A stretch of 64,000 nt of DNA, taken from NCBI RefSeq assembly GCF_030009775.1, contig NZ_JASCTH010000025.1:89383-153382 (forward strand). The letters run 5' to 3'. The position numbers and the translations under genes are program-made. Below the pieces are notes generated by a model. That model was not told where the DNA came from. It saw only the letters and a program-made list of their open reading frames with translations, and searched no databases. The stretch is from Actinoplanes sandaracinus (GTDB lineage Bacteria; Actinomycetota; Actinomycetes; Mycobacteriales; Micromonosporaceae). Below, piece after piece: positions 26,545 through 35,467 of the stretch (the first letter of the stretch is position 1; each line of letters starts with the position of its first letter).

Positions 26545-27066
26545 TCAGCCCAGGATCAGCCCCGGCGCCAGCGCGATCGTCAACATCCGGACCGAACGGC
26601 CGGTCAGGCAGGTCAGCAGGAACACCGACGCCCGCATCTTCCCGGCCGCGGTCGTGAAGGTCATGATGATCAGCGGCGGGATGCCGACCACCGCGCTCAG
26701 CAGGAGGACCGGGACGGTCACCGAGGTGCGGTCGAGTTGGGCCAGCTTGGCCATCCTGGTCCGGGAGCGGCGCATCCACCCGGGGTTCTCCGGCTGATTC
26801 CCGGACTTGCGCGCCGCCTTGCTCTCCATCTGCTCGCGTTTCCTGGCGATCCACCGGCGTAGCGCCGGGGCCCGCAGCGTGCCCCGCACGGCCAGCAGCA
26901 TGGCTAGTTTGCCGAAGCTCTGCCCGATGGCCGTCGCCAGCGCCAGAAGCACGGGATTCGCGCTGGTCGTCGCGACGGCGCCGAGGAGGTAGGGCTCGGC
27001 CGGCAGGCCGGGGAAGAAGGCGGAGACGAAACCGACGCCGAGCGAGGTGGCCAGGATCCCGATCAT
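26545..27066 (-). CDS. Small membrane protein resembling YqaA/VTT family
   Basis: 173-residue protein with about four hydrophobic segments. The stretch FVSAFFPGLPAEPYLLGAV followed by ALATAIGQSFGKLAMLLAV resembles the VTT (SNARE-associated) fold of DedA/YqaA proteins, some of which move lipids across membranes. A basic cytoplasmic loop (ARKREQMESKAARKSG) lies in the middle. The start overlaps the stop of the CDP-alcohol phosphatidyltransferase by four bases, implying a lipid-related job. Confidence 0.72.
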   Translation of the reverse strand: MIGILATSLGVGFVSAFFPGLPAEPYLLGAVATTSANPVLLALATAIGQSFGKLAMLLAVRGTLRAPALRRWIARKREQMESKAARKSGNQPENPGWMRRSRTRMAKLAQLDRTSVTVPVLLLSAVVGIPPLIIMTFTTAAGKMRASVFLLTCLTGRSVRMLTIALAPGLILG

Positions 27067-27704
27067 CGTGGCCCGGGGATCCCGGGAGCCGGCAGCCGCG
27101 ACACGACGCGCAGCGACACCACCTTGATGACGGTGATGCCGAGGGCGAGCACGGCGCCGATCCACGGATAGTCGGCGGCGACGATCACCACCACCAGGCT
27201 GGTGGTGTTGAGCACCTTCGCCGGGGGCCACCAATTCCACCGGTAGACGCCCCGGTGCACCACCTCGAAGTAGTTGGGACTCAGGATCGGCCAGCGCAGG
27301 AAGGACAGGCTCAGCATCGTGTCGAGCGTCAGGAACTGGAACAGGAGAATGGCGCCGGCCAGGACCGACTCCGGCTGGAGCACCAGCAGGCCCGCCGCGG
27401 CGAGGGAGAAGCACGCTCGGTCGCAGATGATGTCGAACACCGCGCCGAACCGGGTCTCCTGGCCCAGCAGCCGGGCCGTCAGGCCGTCGAGGACGTCACC
27501 GATCCAGTAACACGCGTAGGCGGTGACGATCAGCCACATGCTGCCCTGCGCCAGCCCGGCCGCGGCGAGCGCCACCGAGGCAGCCGTCCGGACCAGGGTG
27601 ATGACGTTCGGGACGTTGAGCTGGAAGACGTCGGACCGGGAATCGATCGCGAGGGGACCGGTCTCAGGAGCCGGCTGCTGAAGGGAGGGGATCCCCGTGG
27701 TCAT
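27063..27704 (-). CDS. CDP-alcohol phosphatidyltransferase family protein
   Basis: 213-residue integral membrane enzyme. The complete catalytic motif DG-x2-AR-x8-G-x3-D-x3-D is present, starting at DVLDGLTARLLG and ending AVFDIICDR. It transfers a phosphoalcohol from CDP-diacylglycerol or a similar donor; which polar head group is used cannot be told. About six membrane segments surround the motif. The ATG at 27704 follows GGAGAA. The next gene overlaps by ATGA, so the two form an operon. Confidence 0.88.
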   Translation of the reverse strand: MTTGIPSLQQPAPETGPLAIDSRSDVFQLNVPNVITLVRTAASVALAAAGLAQGSMWLIVTAYACYWIGDVLDGLTARLLGQETRFGAVFDIICDRACFSLAAAGLLVLQPESVLAGAILLFQFLTLDTMLSLSFLRWPILSPNYFEVVHRGVYRWNWWPPAKVLNTTSLVVVIVAADYPWIGAVLALGITVIKVVSLRVVSRLPAPGIPGPR

Positions 27705-27924
27705 GTCGATTCTCCGTATCTCGGTCGGAGAGTTGCGGTTCCGGTCCGGTCGCGATTTGCGCCCTTTCCCCAACAACGTAGGTCACGGCAGGCCACCGGG
27801 ACACCGCCGTCCATACTCCGTCAACCTCGCAAGGAGCAGTCCGGTACGGCGCGAGCCGACACATCGATGAACTTGACAGTCTTCACGGGGGTGCGGAGAC
27901 TTCTGGCAATCCCCCATGGGAGCG

Positions 27925-27944
27925 CTCACATGCCCCGATGTGAG
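27925..27944 (+). promoter_or_regulatory. Leader hairpin with T-run before beta-helix gene
   Basis: CTCACAT-gccccg-ATGTGAG forms a 7-bp stem, followed six bases later by TTTTT, then GGAGAAGG and the start codon at 27969. In a high-GC genome a T-run after a hairpin is unusual. It could be an attenuator of the beta-helix gene or an operator dyad. Confidence 0.5.
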
Positions 27945-27968
27945 TCGATTTTTGGAGAAGGAATCCCC

Positions 27969-29183
27969 ATGACTTCCCCCGCACCCACCACATCCCCACG
28001 TCGTTGGCGGACCGCCCTGGTCGCGCTGGTCACCGTCGGTCTCGCCAGTGCCGGCGCCGCGGTCGGACTCCAGCGGGCCGACGCCGCCACCACTCCCACC
28101 ACCGCCACTACCGCCGGCGCCGCGGCCGCCTGCGGCGCCGGCACCTTCCAGTCCCAGGTGACCGTCAGCGGCACCACCTGGACGGCCCGCAACGCCGCCG
28201 GCTCCAGCGTCTACAGCGGCGGCGACTTCCGCGCCGCGGTCCAGGCCGGCATCGGCAGCCTCACCCCGGGACGCACCTCGATCCAGCGGGTCGTCGTGCG
28301 CGGCAACGGCACCATGGCCGCGGGCAGCCGCATCTCGCTCGCCGGCTACACGTCACTGTCGGTGTGCGGCACGATCCACGTGACCGGCGGCGGCAGCGGC
28401 GACTACGCCCCGGTCTACGCGCGCGGCGTCAGCAACATCGAGGTCCCGTACCTCAACGTTACCGGCGCTCCGGTCTACGGCATCTTCCTGCGCAACGTCT
28501 CCAACGTCCACCTCGGTCAGATCGACATGCGGCTCAGCGCCGGCCTCGGCGTCCGCATCGACAACCGCGGCGACACCAGCCAGTGGACCCGCAACGTCAG
28601 GATCGACAACGTGTACGTGCAGGGCGCCAGCTCGCACGCGGTGGAGACCTACGGTGTCGACGGCATCACCATCGGCTCCGTGACCGCTCGCAACGTCGGC
28701 GAATCCGGCCTGCTGCTCAACCAGACGATCAACGCCACGGTCGGCACGGTCGACGCCGAGAACGCCGGCTCCGGCACCGGCTACGCCGCCTTCCGGATGG
28801 CCAACCGCAACGGCCGGATCGGTTCCGCGTACCCCGGCAACATCAAGGTCGGCACGGTCCGGGCCCGAGGCGGTGGCCGCGGGGTCTTCTGCGTCTCGGA
28901 GAGCGGCGGCGCCACCATCGACCGAGTCGACATCGCGAACACCGGAAACAACTCGATCCTCGTGGAGAACTGCTACAACGTCACGGTCGCCGCGGTGTCC
29001 GGCACGGTCAGCGGAGGCGGCGAGATCCGCATCGCGGCCCGTGCCGAGTTCGCGCCCTCGTCGGGCATCCGCTTCCAGAACCTGACGGTCAGCAACACCA
29101 ACATCCGCTGGAGCCCGTGCACCGGCGGCAACAACACGATCAGCAACGTCACCCGTACCAACTCCTCCCTCACCTGGTGCTGA
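27969..29183 (+). CDS. Secreted right-handed beta-helix protein (pectate lyase-like fold)
   Basis: 404-residue exported protein. The N-terminus is a twin-arginine-like or Sec signal (TSPRRWRTALVALVTVGLASAGAA) followed by a Thr/Ala-rich linker. The rest consists of repeated short strands such as VSNIEVPYLNVTG, VSNVHLGQIDMRL, VRIDNVYVQG and VDGITIGSVTARNVG, the spacing of a parallel beta-helix as in polysaccharide lyases. No catalytic residues can be assigned. The last residue but one is Trp-Cys, possibly a disulfide with an earlier Cys. The ATG at 27969 follows GGAGAAGG. Confidence 0.85.
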   Translation: MTSPAPTTSPRRWRTALVALVTVGLASAGAAVGLQRADAATTPTTATTAGAAAACGAGTFQSQVTVSGTTWTARNAAGSSVYSGGDFRAAVQAGIGSLTPGRTSIQRVVVRGNGTMAAGSRISLAGYTSLSVCGTIHVTGGGSGDYAPVYARGVSNIEVPYLNVTGAPVYGIFLRNVSNVHLGQIDMRLSAGLGVRIDNRGDTSQWTRNVRIDNVYVQGASSHAVETYGVDGITIGSVTARNVGESGLLLNQTINATVGTVDAENAGSGTGYAAFRMANRNGRIGSAYPGNIKVGTVRARGGGRGVFCVSESGGATIDRVDIANTGNNSILVENCYNVTVAAVSGTVSGGGEIRIAARAEFAPSSGIRFQNLTVSNTNIRWSPCTGGNNTISNVTRTNSSLTWC

Positions 29184-29192
29184 CCTGAGCCT

Positions 29193-29220
29193 GCCGGGAC
29201 CGGCTCAGCCCGGTCCCGGC
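29193..29220 (+). terminator. Hairpin after beta-helix gene
   Basis: GCCGGGACCGG and CCGGTCCCGGC form an 11-bp stem around a 6-base loop, starting 9 bases past the stop codon. There is no T-run. Confidence 0.8.
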
Positions 29221-29396
29221 GGCTTCTCCGGCACGGCCCGTGCCGCTCGATCGGCGGCCGGCAATCGAGCGACCGCCGTTTGTCCATATCGGATAGCTGA
29301 CAGGGGCTGATCCGGCGATGCCGCACTCACATCCGGTAATGATGCATTCGACGGCGCGTTCGCGCGGTTCGCCGACTGCCCCCGGAGCTCGCATTC

Positions 29397-30047
29397 ATGG
29401 CTGCTGACCTCAGTACCCCCGCACGACAGGCCCTCATCGCCCTGATGGTGAGCGTGGAGCGGGCGTCCAACCCCGATCTTCGCCGGAACTATCGGGTCGA
29501 GGTCACCAAGGGGGCCCGGGAGGAACTCGAGCGCGAGAAGCTGATCTCCTGGGAGAAGGGTCCGCGCGGCGCGATCTTCTACGAGCTCACGGACAAGGGC
29601 TGGCGGCGGGCGCGACAGGAGTTCCGGTCAGCGCCTCCCGAACGGGTGACCGGCCCCTGGCTGTTGCACTACGCCACACTGCGCCACCTGGACTCCCTGA
29701 TGGAGCGGGCCGACTACAAGATCGCCGATGTGTTCGCCGGCCCCGACCCGGGCCCCGCCACCGCGGCGGGCGCGGCCGGGGAGCCCTCGGTCGAGGACCG
29801 TGTCCGCGCCGCCTACCTCGACCTCGCGCGGACGCCCGGCGACTGGATCCGGCTCGTGGCGATCAGGGCCCGGCTGACCGATGTCGCGCGCTCCGAGCAG
29901 GACCGCGTCCTGACGGAGATGGACCGGCGCCGCGAGATCCACCTGGACCCGGATCCGGCACGCAACGAGTTGCCGCAGGACGCGCTGGACGCCGCGATCC
30001 TCATCGGGGGCGAGGCCAAACATCTGATCACGATCGGCCGCGCGTGA
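29397..30047 (+). CDS. Winged-helix-like protein coupled to dual-ATPase gene
   Basis: 216-residue protein of unrecognised family. The first 75 residues look like a winged helix: TPARQALIALMVSV, VTKGAREELEREKLISWEKGPRGAIFYELTDKGWRRA. A second helix-rich half (VEDRVRAAYLDLARTPGDWIRLVAIRARL, then REIHLDPDPARNELPQDALDAAILIGG) resembles another winged-helix unit, so it may bind DNA through two wings. The stop codon overlaps the GTG of the downstream ATPase (GTGA), so the two proteins are probably made in fixed ratio and act together. The upstream 176 bases hold an 8-bp inverted repeat (CGCTCGAT, 29244-29271). Confidence 0.75.
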   Translation: MAADLSTPARQALIALMVSVERASNPDLRRNYRVEVTKGAREELEREKLISWEKGPRGAIFYELTDKGWRRARQEFRSAPPERVTGPWLLHYATLRHLDSLMERADYKIADVFAGPDPGPATAAGAAGEPSVEDRVRAAYLDLARTPGDWIRLVAIRARLTDVARSEQDRVLTEMDRRREIHLDPDPARNELPQDALDAAILIGGEAKHLITIGRA

Positions 30048-33000
30048 TCGAGGACGACCAGCGGCGCGCCCTGACCGAGCTGCGGCGCCTGGACTGGGCC
30101 CCGACTCCGGAGGATGTCTGGACCGCCCTGGACGTGCATCTCGACGAGTTGAACGGGGCCGCCGGCGCGGCTGTCCTGCAGGCGTTCGAGGAGGCGGAGG
30201 CACGCCGGACGGGCAGTCCGCTGGGACTGGCCATCGCGGGCCAGCACGGCTCGGGCAAGACCCACCTGCTGCGCTGGGCCCGGGAGAAGGTTCAGCAACG
30301 GCACGGGTACTTCTTCCTGATGGGCATGGCGGACGGCCGCACCTTCTGGCCGAACATCGTGCACACCCTGCTGCGCGGGCTGCGCCGCTCCGGCTACTAC
30401 CGGCACACCCAGCTGGCGATGCTCCTGGAACGCCTCAGTGAGCGGTCGGAGATTCCGAGCGGGCTGCGCCGGCAGATCCGCGGCCAGGCGCCGCTCACCC
30501 CGACCGCGCTCGACGCCTTCGTGAACGGGGTGCGGGCCACCGACCCCGAGGCGGGCCGGGAGTGCCGTTTCACGATGCGGGCTCTCGTCCTGCTGGCCTC
30601 CACCGACCCCGGCGTCGCGGACCTCGGAGAGTCATGGCTGCTGTCGCTGCCTGGCCTCGAACCGGACGAGTTGCGACAGTGGGGCCTGCCGGCGAGCACC
30701 AAGCCGGAACAACAGGTGGCGGTCGAGATATCCCGGCTGCTCGCCCTGACCGGGCCCAGCATGCTGGCGGTCGACCAGATCGACGTCATCTTCGCGCAGA
30801 GCAACCCCGTGGAGACGGCCGAGATCGCCGGCGATCTCGGTCACGGCCTGATGGATCTGCGCGAGAAGATGTTCCGGACGGTGACCGTGGTCGCGTGCCT
30901 TCCGACGTCCTGGGACCGGATGAAGCACGACTCCCTGGGCTCGTTCGGCGGCCGGTTCCGGGAACAGACGCGGCTGGAGCGGCTGCCCTCGCCGGAGGTC
31001 GCCGAGAGCCTGATCGCCGCCAGGTTCGCCGCCCTGTTCGACGCCGCCGCGTTCAAGCCGTCCTACTTCACCTGGCCGATCCTGCCGGAAGCCTTCGGTG
31101 ACGCTCCGAGCTACACGCCGCGGCAGCTGATCCAGCGGGCCGACGAGCACGTCCGGTACTGCCTGGCCCGCGACGAGGTCGTCCCGTTGGCGAACTTCGA
31201 CGATCACCGGGAGAGCTCGGCGCCACCGAAGGCGCCGGCCCGGACCGATGATCTGACCCCGCTCGGCGAACGCCTCGCCCGGCTCGTCGCCGAGGCGGAG
31301 GTCAGCGCCGCCCTGGCCCCGGCGACCGAGGACACCGAGATGTCCCGCCTGCTGGAGGCCGGTCTGCGTGCCTGGGCGGTCGAGCAGGGCGCCGGCGCCG
31401 GCCGGTTCAGGGTGCAGCCGGCCGAGCAGAGCAACCCGTCGACACATGCCTGGCTGTGCGAGACCCTCGACGAGGACATCGAGGACGAGGCGCACTGGTC
31501 GTTCCGCGGTCTGTCGCACACCCATGCGCGTGCGGTGCAGGCCAGGCTGGCCCGGCTGCGGAGCTCCGCCGGACTGAACCCGCAGGTCAGCAAACGGCGT
31601 GCGGTCCTGCTGCGCAACATCGACTGGCCGACCGGCCCGGTGAGCGCGCGGGTGAGGCAGGAGTTCCTGGACCTCGGCGGCGTGATCACCACGGTCGGCG
31701 AGGACGACCTGCGCACCTTCGCGGCCCTGGAGCGACTGCTGCGGGAGAACGACCCGCTGCTTCCGGACTTCCTGCGGGCACACCGCCCGGCGGGTGGCAC
31801 CACCCTGTTCACCGAGGTGTTCGGGCCACCGGTCGACGCGCCCGTGCTCGCCGCGGCGCGGGCCGAACCGGAACCGGAGCCGCCCGCCGAGCCCGGGATC
31901 CGGGTCGGAGCGGTCGCCGAGACCGGTGTGCCCGTGCGCCTGACGCTGGAGTCTCTGCGCAAACACACGGCGATCTTCGCGGGTTCCGGGTCCGGGAAGA
32001 CCGTCCTGATCCGCAGACTGGTCGAGGAGTGCGCCCTGCACGGCGTGTCCTCGATCGTCCTGGACCCGAACAACGACCTGGCTCGTCTCGGTGACGCCTG
32101 GCCGCGGCCGCCGGAGTCCTGGCGTGACGACGACGGCGTCCGGGCTCGCGAATATCTCGACACCACCGACGTGGTCGTCTGGACCCCACGCCGCGAGTCC
32201 GGGCGGCCGTTGAGCCTGCAGCCGCTGCCGGACTTCGGCGCCGTGCTGGACGAGCCCGACGAGTTCGCCTTGGCGCTCGACGCGGCCGTCGCCACGCTGG
32301 CCCCCCGCGCCCGGATGGCGGCGGGCACCGCCAAGGCCGACCGGGGGCGGGCCGTCCTGCGCAAGGCTCTGGAGCACTTCGGGCGTTCCGGCGGCACGAC
32401 CCTCGGTGACTTCGTCGAGTTGCTGATCGATCTTCCGGACGAGGTGACCAGCCTGGGGCGGGCGCGGGAACTCGCCGCCGACATGGCCGAGACCCTGAAG
32501 GCCGCGATGGTCAACGATCCGCTCTTCGGCGGCGCCGGCAGCCCGCTCAATCCGGGCGTGCTGCTCAGCCCGCCGCCCGGCCGTCGTGCCCGGGTGTCGG
32601 TCATCAGCCTGATCGGGCTGCCCGGCGACGAGCAGCGGCAGAGCTTTGTCAACCAGCTTCAGATGGCGCTGTTCTCCTGGATCAAACGGCACCCGGCGGG
32701 TGACCGGCCGCTGGGTGGGCTCTTCGTCATGGACGAGGCACAGACATTCGCTCCGTCCGGGGCGATGACCGCGTGCACGGAGAGCACTCTCGCGCTGGCC
32801 AGCCAGGCCCGCAAGTACGGCCTCGGACTGATCTTCGCCACCCAGGCGCCGCGAGGCATCCACAACCGCATCGTCGGCAACGCGGCCACCCAGTTCTTCG
32901 GCTTCCTCAACAGCCCCACCCAGATCGCGGCGGCGAAGGAGGTCGCCCAGGCCAAGGGCAGCTCGGTGCTGGACATCTCCCGGTTGCGCACCGGCCAGTT

Positions 33001-33115
33001 CTACGCGGTCACCGAGGGGAAACCGTTCCGCAAGCTGTCCACCGCGATGTGCCTGACCCATCACCCGCAGAGCGCGCTGACCGCCGAAGAGGTCCTCCAG
33101 CGCGCCCGTGCCTGA
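30044..33115 (+). CDS. Fused AAA ATPase and HerA-like DNA translocase
   Basis: 1023-residue protein with two P-loop NTPase units. Unit 1 (about 55-380) has Walker A GQHGSGKT at 66-73 and Walker B MLAVDQIDV near 244, resembling ORC/STAND-type ATPases. A helical middle part (about 400-610) includes an acidic stretch. Unit 2 (about 625-1000) has Walker A AGSGSGKT near 647, DPNNDLARLG, Walker B GLFVMDEAQTF near 897, then ATQAPRGIHNRIVGN, typical of HerA/DUF87 translocases. HerA-type motors in prokaryotes serve in DNA end processing or in anti-phage systems with a nuclease partner. Here the only partner is the upstream winged-helix-like gene; no nuclease is adjacent. Confidence 0.85.
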   Translation: MIEDDQRRALTELRRLDWAPTPEDVWTALDVHLDELNGAAGAAVLQAFEEAEARRTGSPLGLAIAGQHGSGKTHLLRWAREKVQQRHGYFFLMGMADGRTFWPNIVHTLLRGLRRSGYYRHTQLAMLLERLSERSEIPSGLRRQIRGQAPLTPTALDAFVNGVRATDPEAGRECRFTMRALVLLASTDPGVADLGESWLLSLPGLEPDELRQWGLPASTKPEQQVAVEISRLLALTGPSMLAVDQIDVIFAQSNPVETAEIAGDLGHGLMDLREKMFRTVTVVACLPTSWDRMKHDSLGSFGGRFREQTRLERLPSPEVAESLIAARFAALFDAAAFKPSYFTWPILPEAFGDAPSYTPRQLIQRADEHVRYCLARDEVVPLANFDDHRESSAPPKAPARTDDLTPLGERLARLVAEAEVSAALAPATEDTEMSRLLEAGLRAWAVEQGAGAGRFRVQPAEQSNPSTHAWLCETLDEDIEDEAHWSFRGLSHTHARAVQARLARLRSSAGLNPQVSKRRAVLLRNIDWPTGPVSARVRQEFLDLGGVITTVGEDDLRTFAALERLLRENDPLLPDFLRAHRPAGGTTLFTEVFGPPVDAPVLAAARAEPEPEPPAEPGIRVGAVAETGVPVRLTLESLRKHTAIFAGSGSGKTVLIRRLVEECALHGVSSIVLDPNNDLARLGDAWPRPPESWRDDDGVRAREYLDTTDVVVWTPRRESGRPLSLQPLPDFGAVLDEPDEFALALDAAVATLAPRARMAAGTAKADRGRAVLRKALEHFGRSGGTTLGDFVELLIDLPDEVTSLGRARELAADMAETLKAAMVNDPLFGGAGSPLNPGVLLSPPPGRRARVSVISLIGLPGDEQRQSFVNQLQMALFSWIKRHPAGDRPLGGLFVMDEAQTFAPSGAMTACTESTLALASQARKYGLGLIFATQAPRGIHNRIVGNAATQFFGFLNSPTQIAAAKEVAQAKGSSVLDISRLRTGQFYAVTEGKPFRKLSTAMCLTHHPQSALTAEEVLQRARA

Positions 33116-33126
33116 GCCCCGCCACT

Positions 33127-33178
33127 CACCTGCTCGTGGTCAGCTGTTGCGGGGGCGGCGGGCCACCACGAGCAGGTG
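33127..33178. repeat. Inverted 14-bp repeat between convergent genes
   Basis: CACCTGCTCGTGGT at 33127-33140 faces its complement at 33165-33178 across 24 bases. The second arm lies within the last codons of the minus-strand methyltransferase gene (HLLVVARR). It can fold as a terminator for the ATPase gene ending at 33115 and looks like an inverted copy of the methyltransferase 3' end. Confidence 0.6.
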
Positions 33179-34768
33179 GGTGGTGGGCCAGTCGAGGGGC
33201 CGGCCGTCGAGTTCGGTGAGCGCGGCCACCGGCGCGATCCGGTTGTCGATGATCCAGTCGTTGCGGATCGCGGCCGACGCCTGGTCGAGTTCGAACCCGG
33301 CCTCCGCCAGCAGCTGCGCCCACTCGGCGAAGGACAGGCCGCAGAACTGCTCCTTGGTCTCGGACAGCCAGTTGTCGACGTAGTCCTTACGGGTCAGGAA
33401 GTCCATCGCCGCGCCCAGTTCGAGGCGCACCGTGCCGTCGTCGAGAGCCGCGAACGTGAAGGGGAACGCGAAGTCGGCCGCGAACTGGTCGAGGCGCGCC
33501 CGGGTGGACAGGCCGCCGACGTACCGCCGGATCTCGTCGGACGTGAGACCGGCCAGGTCGCGCCGTGGTGAGGCGGGGTTGGCGCCGTCGTCGGTGGCGA
33601 GCCGCAGCACGACCTCGCGCCGGCGGTCGTCCGGACCGCACACGTCACTGTTGATCCAGACGCCGCCGGGCGCGGTGTGGTCGAAGATGCGCCGGGCGAA
33701 CTGGAGCAGCGACTCCCGCTGCGAGCCGTACGACCAGATCTCGTGGGTCAGGGCGAAGGTGAGCGTGGTGTCCACCGACCGGTCCGCGAAGATCGCGCCG
33801 CCGAGGACGTTGCGCTGGTAGAAGTAGACGTTGGCGTTGCGGAAGACGCCCTGCGCCTTCTTGTGCACACACTCGGAATACAGATGGCGGGCCACCTCGA
33901 CGCCGATCAGGTCGCTCTCGTGCAGGCCCGGTTCGCGGTCGGCCAGTTCCAGGACGGCCCCGGCGCCGCAGCCGATGTCCACGACGCGGCCGGGACGCAC
34001 GTGCTGCCGGACCGCCGCCCACTTGCGCTCGGCGGCGTCGGCGAAGGCCTCCACGTAGGTCCGGTAGTCGCGGGTCGCGGTGAGACCGCCCTCGTCGCCG
34101 ACGAGCGGGTCGTTGACCACGGTCCGGACCGTGTCGGCCAGCCGGTACCGCTCGAAGACGTCGATGGTCGCGGGGTGGGCCAGCTTCCGCCAGGACTCGT
34201 CGCCGGCGGCCAGGCGCAGCAGCACGTCCCAGGGCCGCTCCGCCGCGGTGCGCACCAGCGGGTCGGCCTCGACGAGCGCGATCGGGAAGCCGAGACGCTC
34301 GTACAGCTTCACCACGTCCGGCGTCGAACACGCGACCACCGTGTCCGCCGGGGTGAGACCGATGCCGGTGGCCACGGCGATGCTCTTGAGGGTGACCTCG
34401 GCGAACGCGTCGGTGGGCGCGGTGTCGAAGACCGGCACGACGAGTGAACGCAGCCCGCTGAGCATGCTGAACCGCTCGATGGCCGCCTCCCGCCGGTGAT
34501 AGGGGACCGGGTTGCGCCTGGTGTTCTCGTGGTTGGCCGACGTCACGGCCCACACGATCGTGGCCGCGCTGTCGGCGGCGAGCCGGTGCAGATAGTCCGC
34601 CTGGAACCGGGTCAGCAGATGGTGACGCCCGGGAAACAGCACGAAGCGTGGCGACGGTTCGATGTGATCACCCCATCGGGTCGGTGAGCGAGGGCCCGGC
34701 CGCCGGCGGTCTCGCGGCCGAAAGGCAGGGTACTGCGGGCGCGTCCCCGCCGCGTCACGGACGCTCAT
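33140..34768 (-). CDS. Adenylyltransferase-like domain fused to SAM methyltransferase
   Basis: 542-residue two-domain protein. The N-terminal part (about 38-190) resembles nicotinamide-mononucleotide adenylyltransferase-type nucleotidyltransferases: RFVLFPGRHHLLTRFQADYL corresponds to the GxFxPxHxGH loop and TSANHENTRRNPVPYHRRE to the ligand-binding loop. The C-terminal part (about 235-540) is a class I methyltransferase with VVDIGCGAGAVLELAD near residue 260 and a later TLTFALTHEIW. Substrates are unknown. No good ribosome site is visible; the start at ATG 34768 is tentative, as residues 1-35 are Arg/Pro-rich. It is divergent from a TetR gene. Confidence 0.72.
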   Translation of the reverse strand: MSVRDAAGTRPQYPAFRPRDRRRPGPRSPTRWGDHIEPSPRFVLFPGRHHLLTRFQADYLHRLAADSAATIVWAVTSANHENTRRNPVPYHRREAAIERFSMLSGLRSLVVPVFDTAPTDAFAEVTLKSIAVATGIGLTPADTVVACSTPDVVKLYERLGFPIALVEADPLVRTAAERPWDVLLRLAAGDESWRKLAHPATIDVFERYRLADTVRTVVNDPLVGDEGGLTATRDYRTYVEAFADAAERKWAAVRQHVRPGRVVDIGCGAGAVLELADREPGLHESDLIGVEVARHLYSECVHKKAQGVFRNANVYFYQRNVLGGAIFADRSVDTTLTFALTHEIWSYGSQRESLLQFARRIFDHTAPGGVWINSDVCGPDDRRREVVLRLATDDGANPASPRRDLAGLTSDEIRRYVGGLSTRARLDQFAADFAFPFTFAALDDGTVRLELGAAMDFLTRKDYVDNWLSETKEQFCGLSFAEWAQLLAEAGFELDQASAAIRNDWIIDNRIAPVAALTELDGRPLDWPTTHLLVVARRPRNS

Positions 34769-34798
34769 GGGAGCGGGGTTGTGACCGGACTTATATTT

Positions 34799-34814
34799 AC
34801 GAACGGTCGGTCGT
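34799..34814. promoter_or_regulatory. TetR operator ACGAACGGTCGGTCGT
   Basis: A 16-bp imperfect palindrome (12 of 16 positions symmetric) 18 bases upstream of the TetR start codon, inside a locally AT-rich promoter (TTATATTTACGAAC...TTTTATAGG). Location and form are typical for TetR autoregulation and could also affect the divergent methyltransferase gene. Confidence 0.65.
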
Positions 34815-34831
34815 TTTATAGGTTGGGCGGT

Positions 34832-35467
34832 ATGACGCAGGACGGCAGATTGATCCGCGGGCAGCGCACCCGCAGCGCGGTGCTGGAGCAGGCCCTCCTG
34901 CTCGCCACCGTGTCCGGTCTCGACGGCCTGTCACTCAGCCAGGTCGCCGACGCGCTCGGGGTCAGCAAGTCAGGCCTCTTCGCGCACTGGCGGTCCAAGG
35001 AGGCGCTGCAACTCGCGGTGATCGACCAGGCGCGGGCGCAGTGGACCGAGCGGGTGATCCGCCCGGCCCTGAGCGCGCCGGCGGGGGTGCGCCGGCTCTG
35101 GGCCGTGCACGACAGCCGCATCGCCTTCTACGAGGCGAAGGTGCTGCCCGGCGGCTGCTTCTTCGCCAACGCCCACTTCGAGTTCAACGCCCGGCCCGGT
35201 CCGATCCGGGACAGGCTCGCCACCGAGCAGACCGACTGGATGACCTTCCTGACCGGGCTGGCCACCGACGCCGTCACCGCCGGCGACCTGCGGGCCGACG
35301 TCAGCCCGGCCGTGCTCGCCTACCAGGTCGAGGCCCTGGGGATCTGCGCCGTGATGCAGGCGCCCGTCCTCGGCCCCGGCACGACGTATCCCCACGCCCG
35401 CCGGGCACTGCTCGACCACCTGCGCGCCATCACCTGCGACCCGACGATCCTTCCGGAGCTGACATGA
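34832..35467 (+). CDS. TetR-family regulator coupled to thioesterase
   Basis: 211-residue TetR repressor. The HTH is SLSQVADALGVSKSGLFAHWRSKEAL, followed by VIDQARAQW and a TetR_C-type domain with a GGCFFANAHFEF stretch seen in many TetR proteins linked to CoA or fatty acid genes. The ATG at 34832 (MTQDGRLIRG) is chosen because the earlier in-frame start at 34781 would put the operator inside the gene. It overlaps the thioesterase start by ATGA, so both share one transcript. Confidence 0.88.
   Translation: MTQDGRLIRGQRTRSAVLEQALLLATVSGLDGLSLSQVADALGVSKSGLFAHWRSKEALQLAVIDQARAQWTERVIRPALSAPAGVRRLWAVHDSRIAFYEAKVLPGGCFFANAHFEFNARPGPIRDRLATEQTDWMTFLTGLATDAVTAGDLRADVSPAVLAYQVEALGICAVMQAPVLGPGTTYPHARRALLDHLRAITCDPTILPELT

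Noticed and set aside
30632..33064. 810-codon open frame opposite the HerA-like gene
   Set aside because: Antisense shadow; no motif or ribosome site, while the plus strand has two complete P-loop sets.
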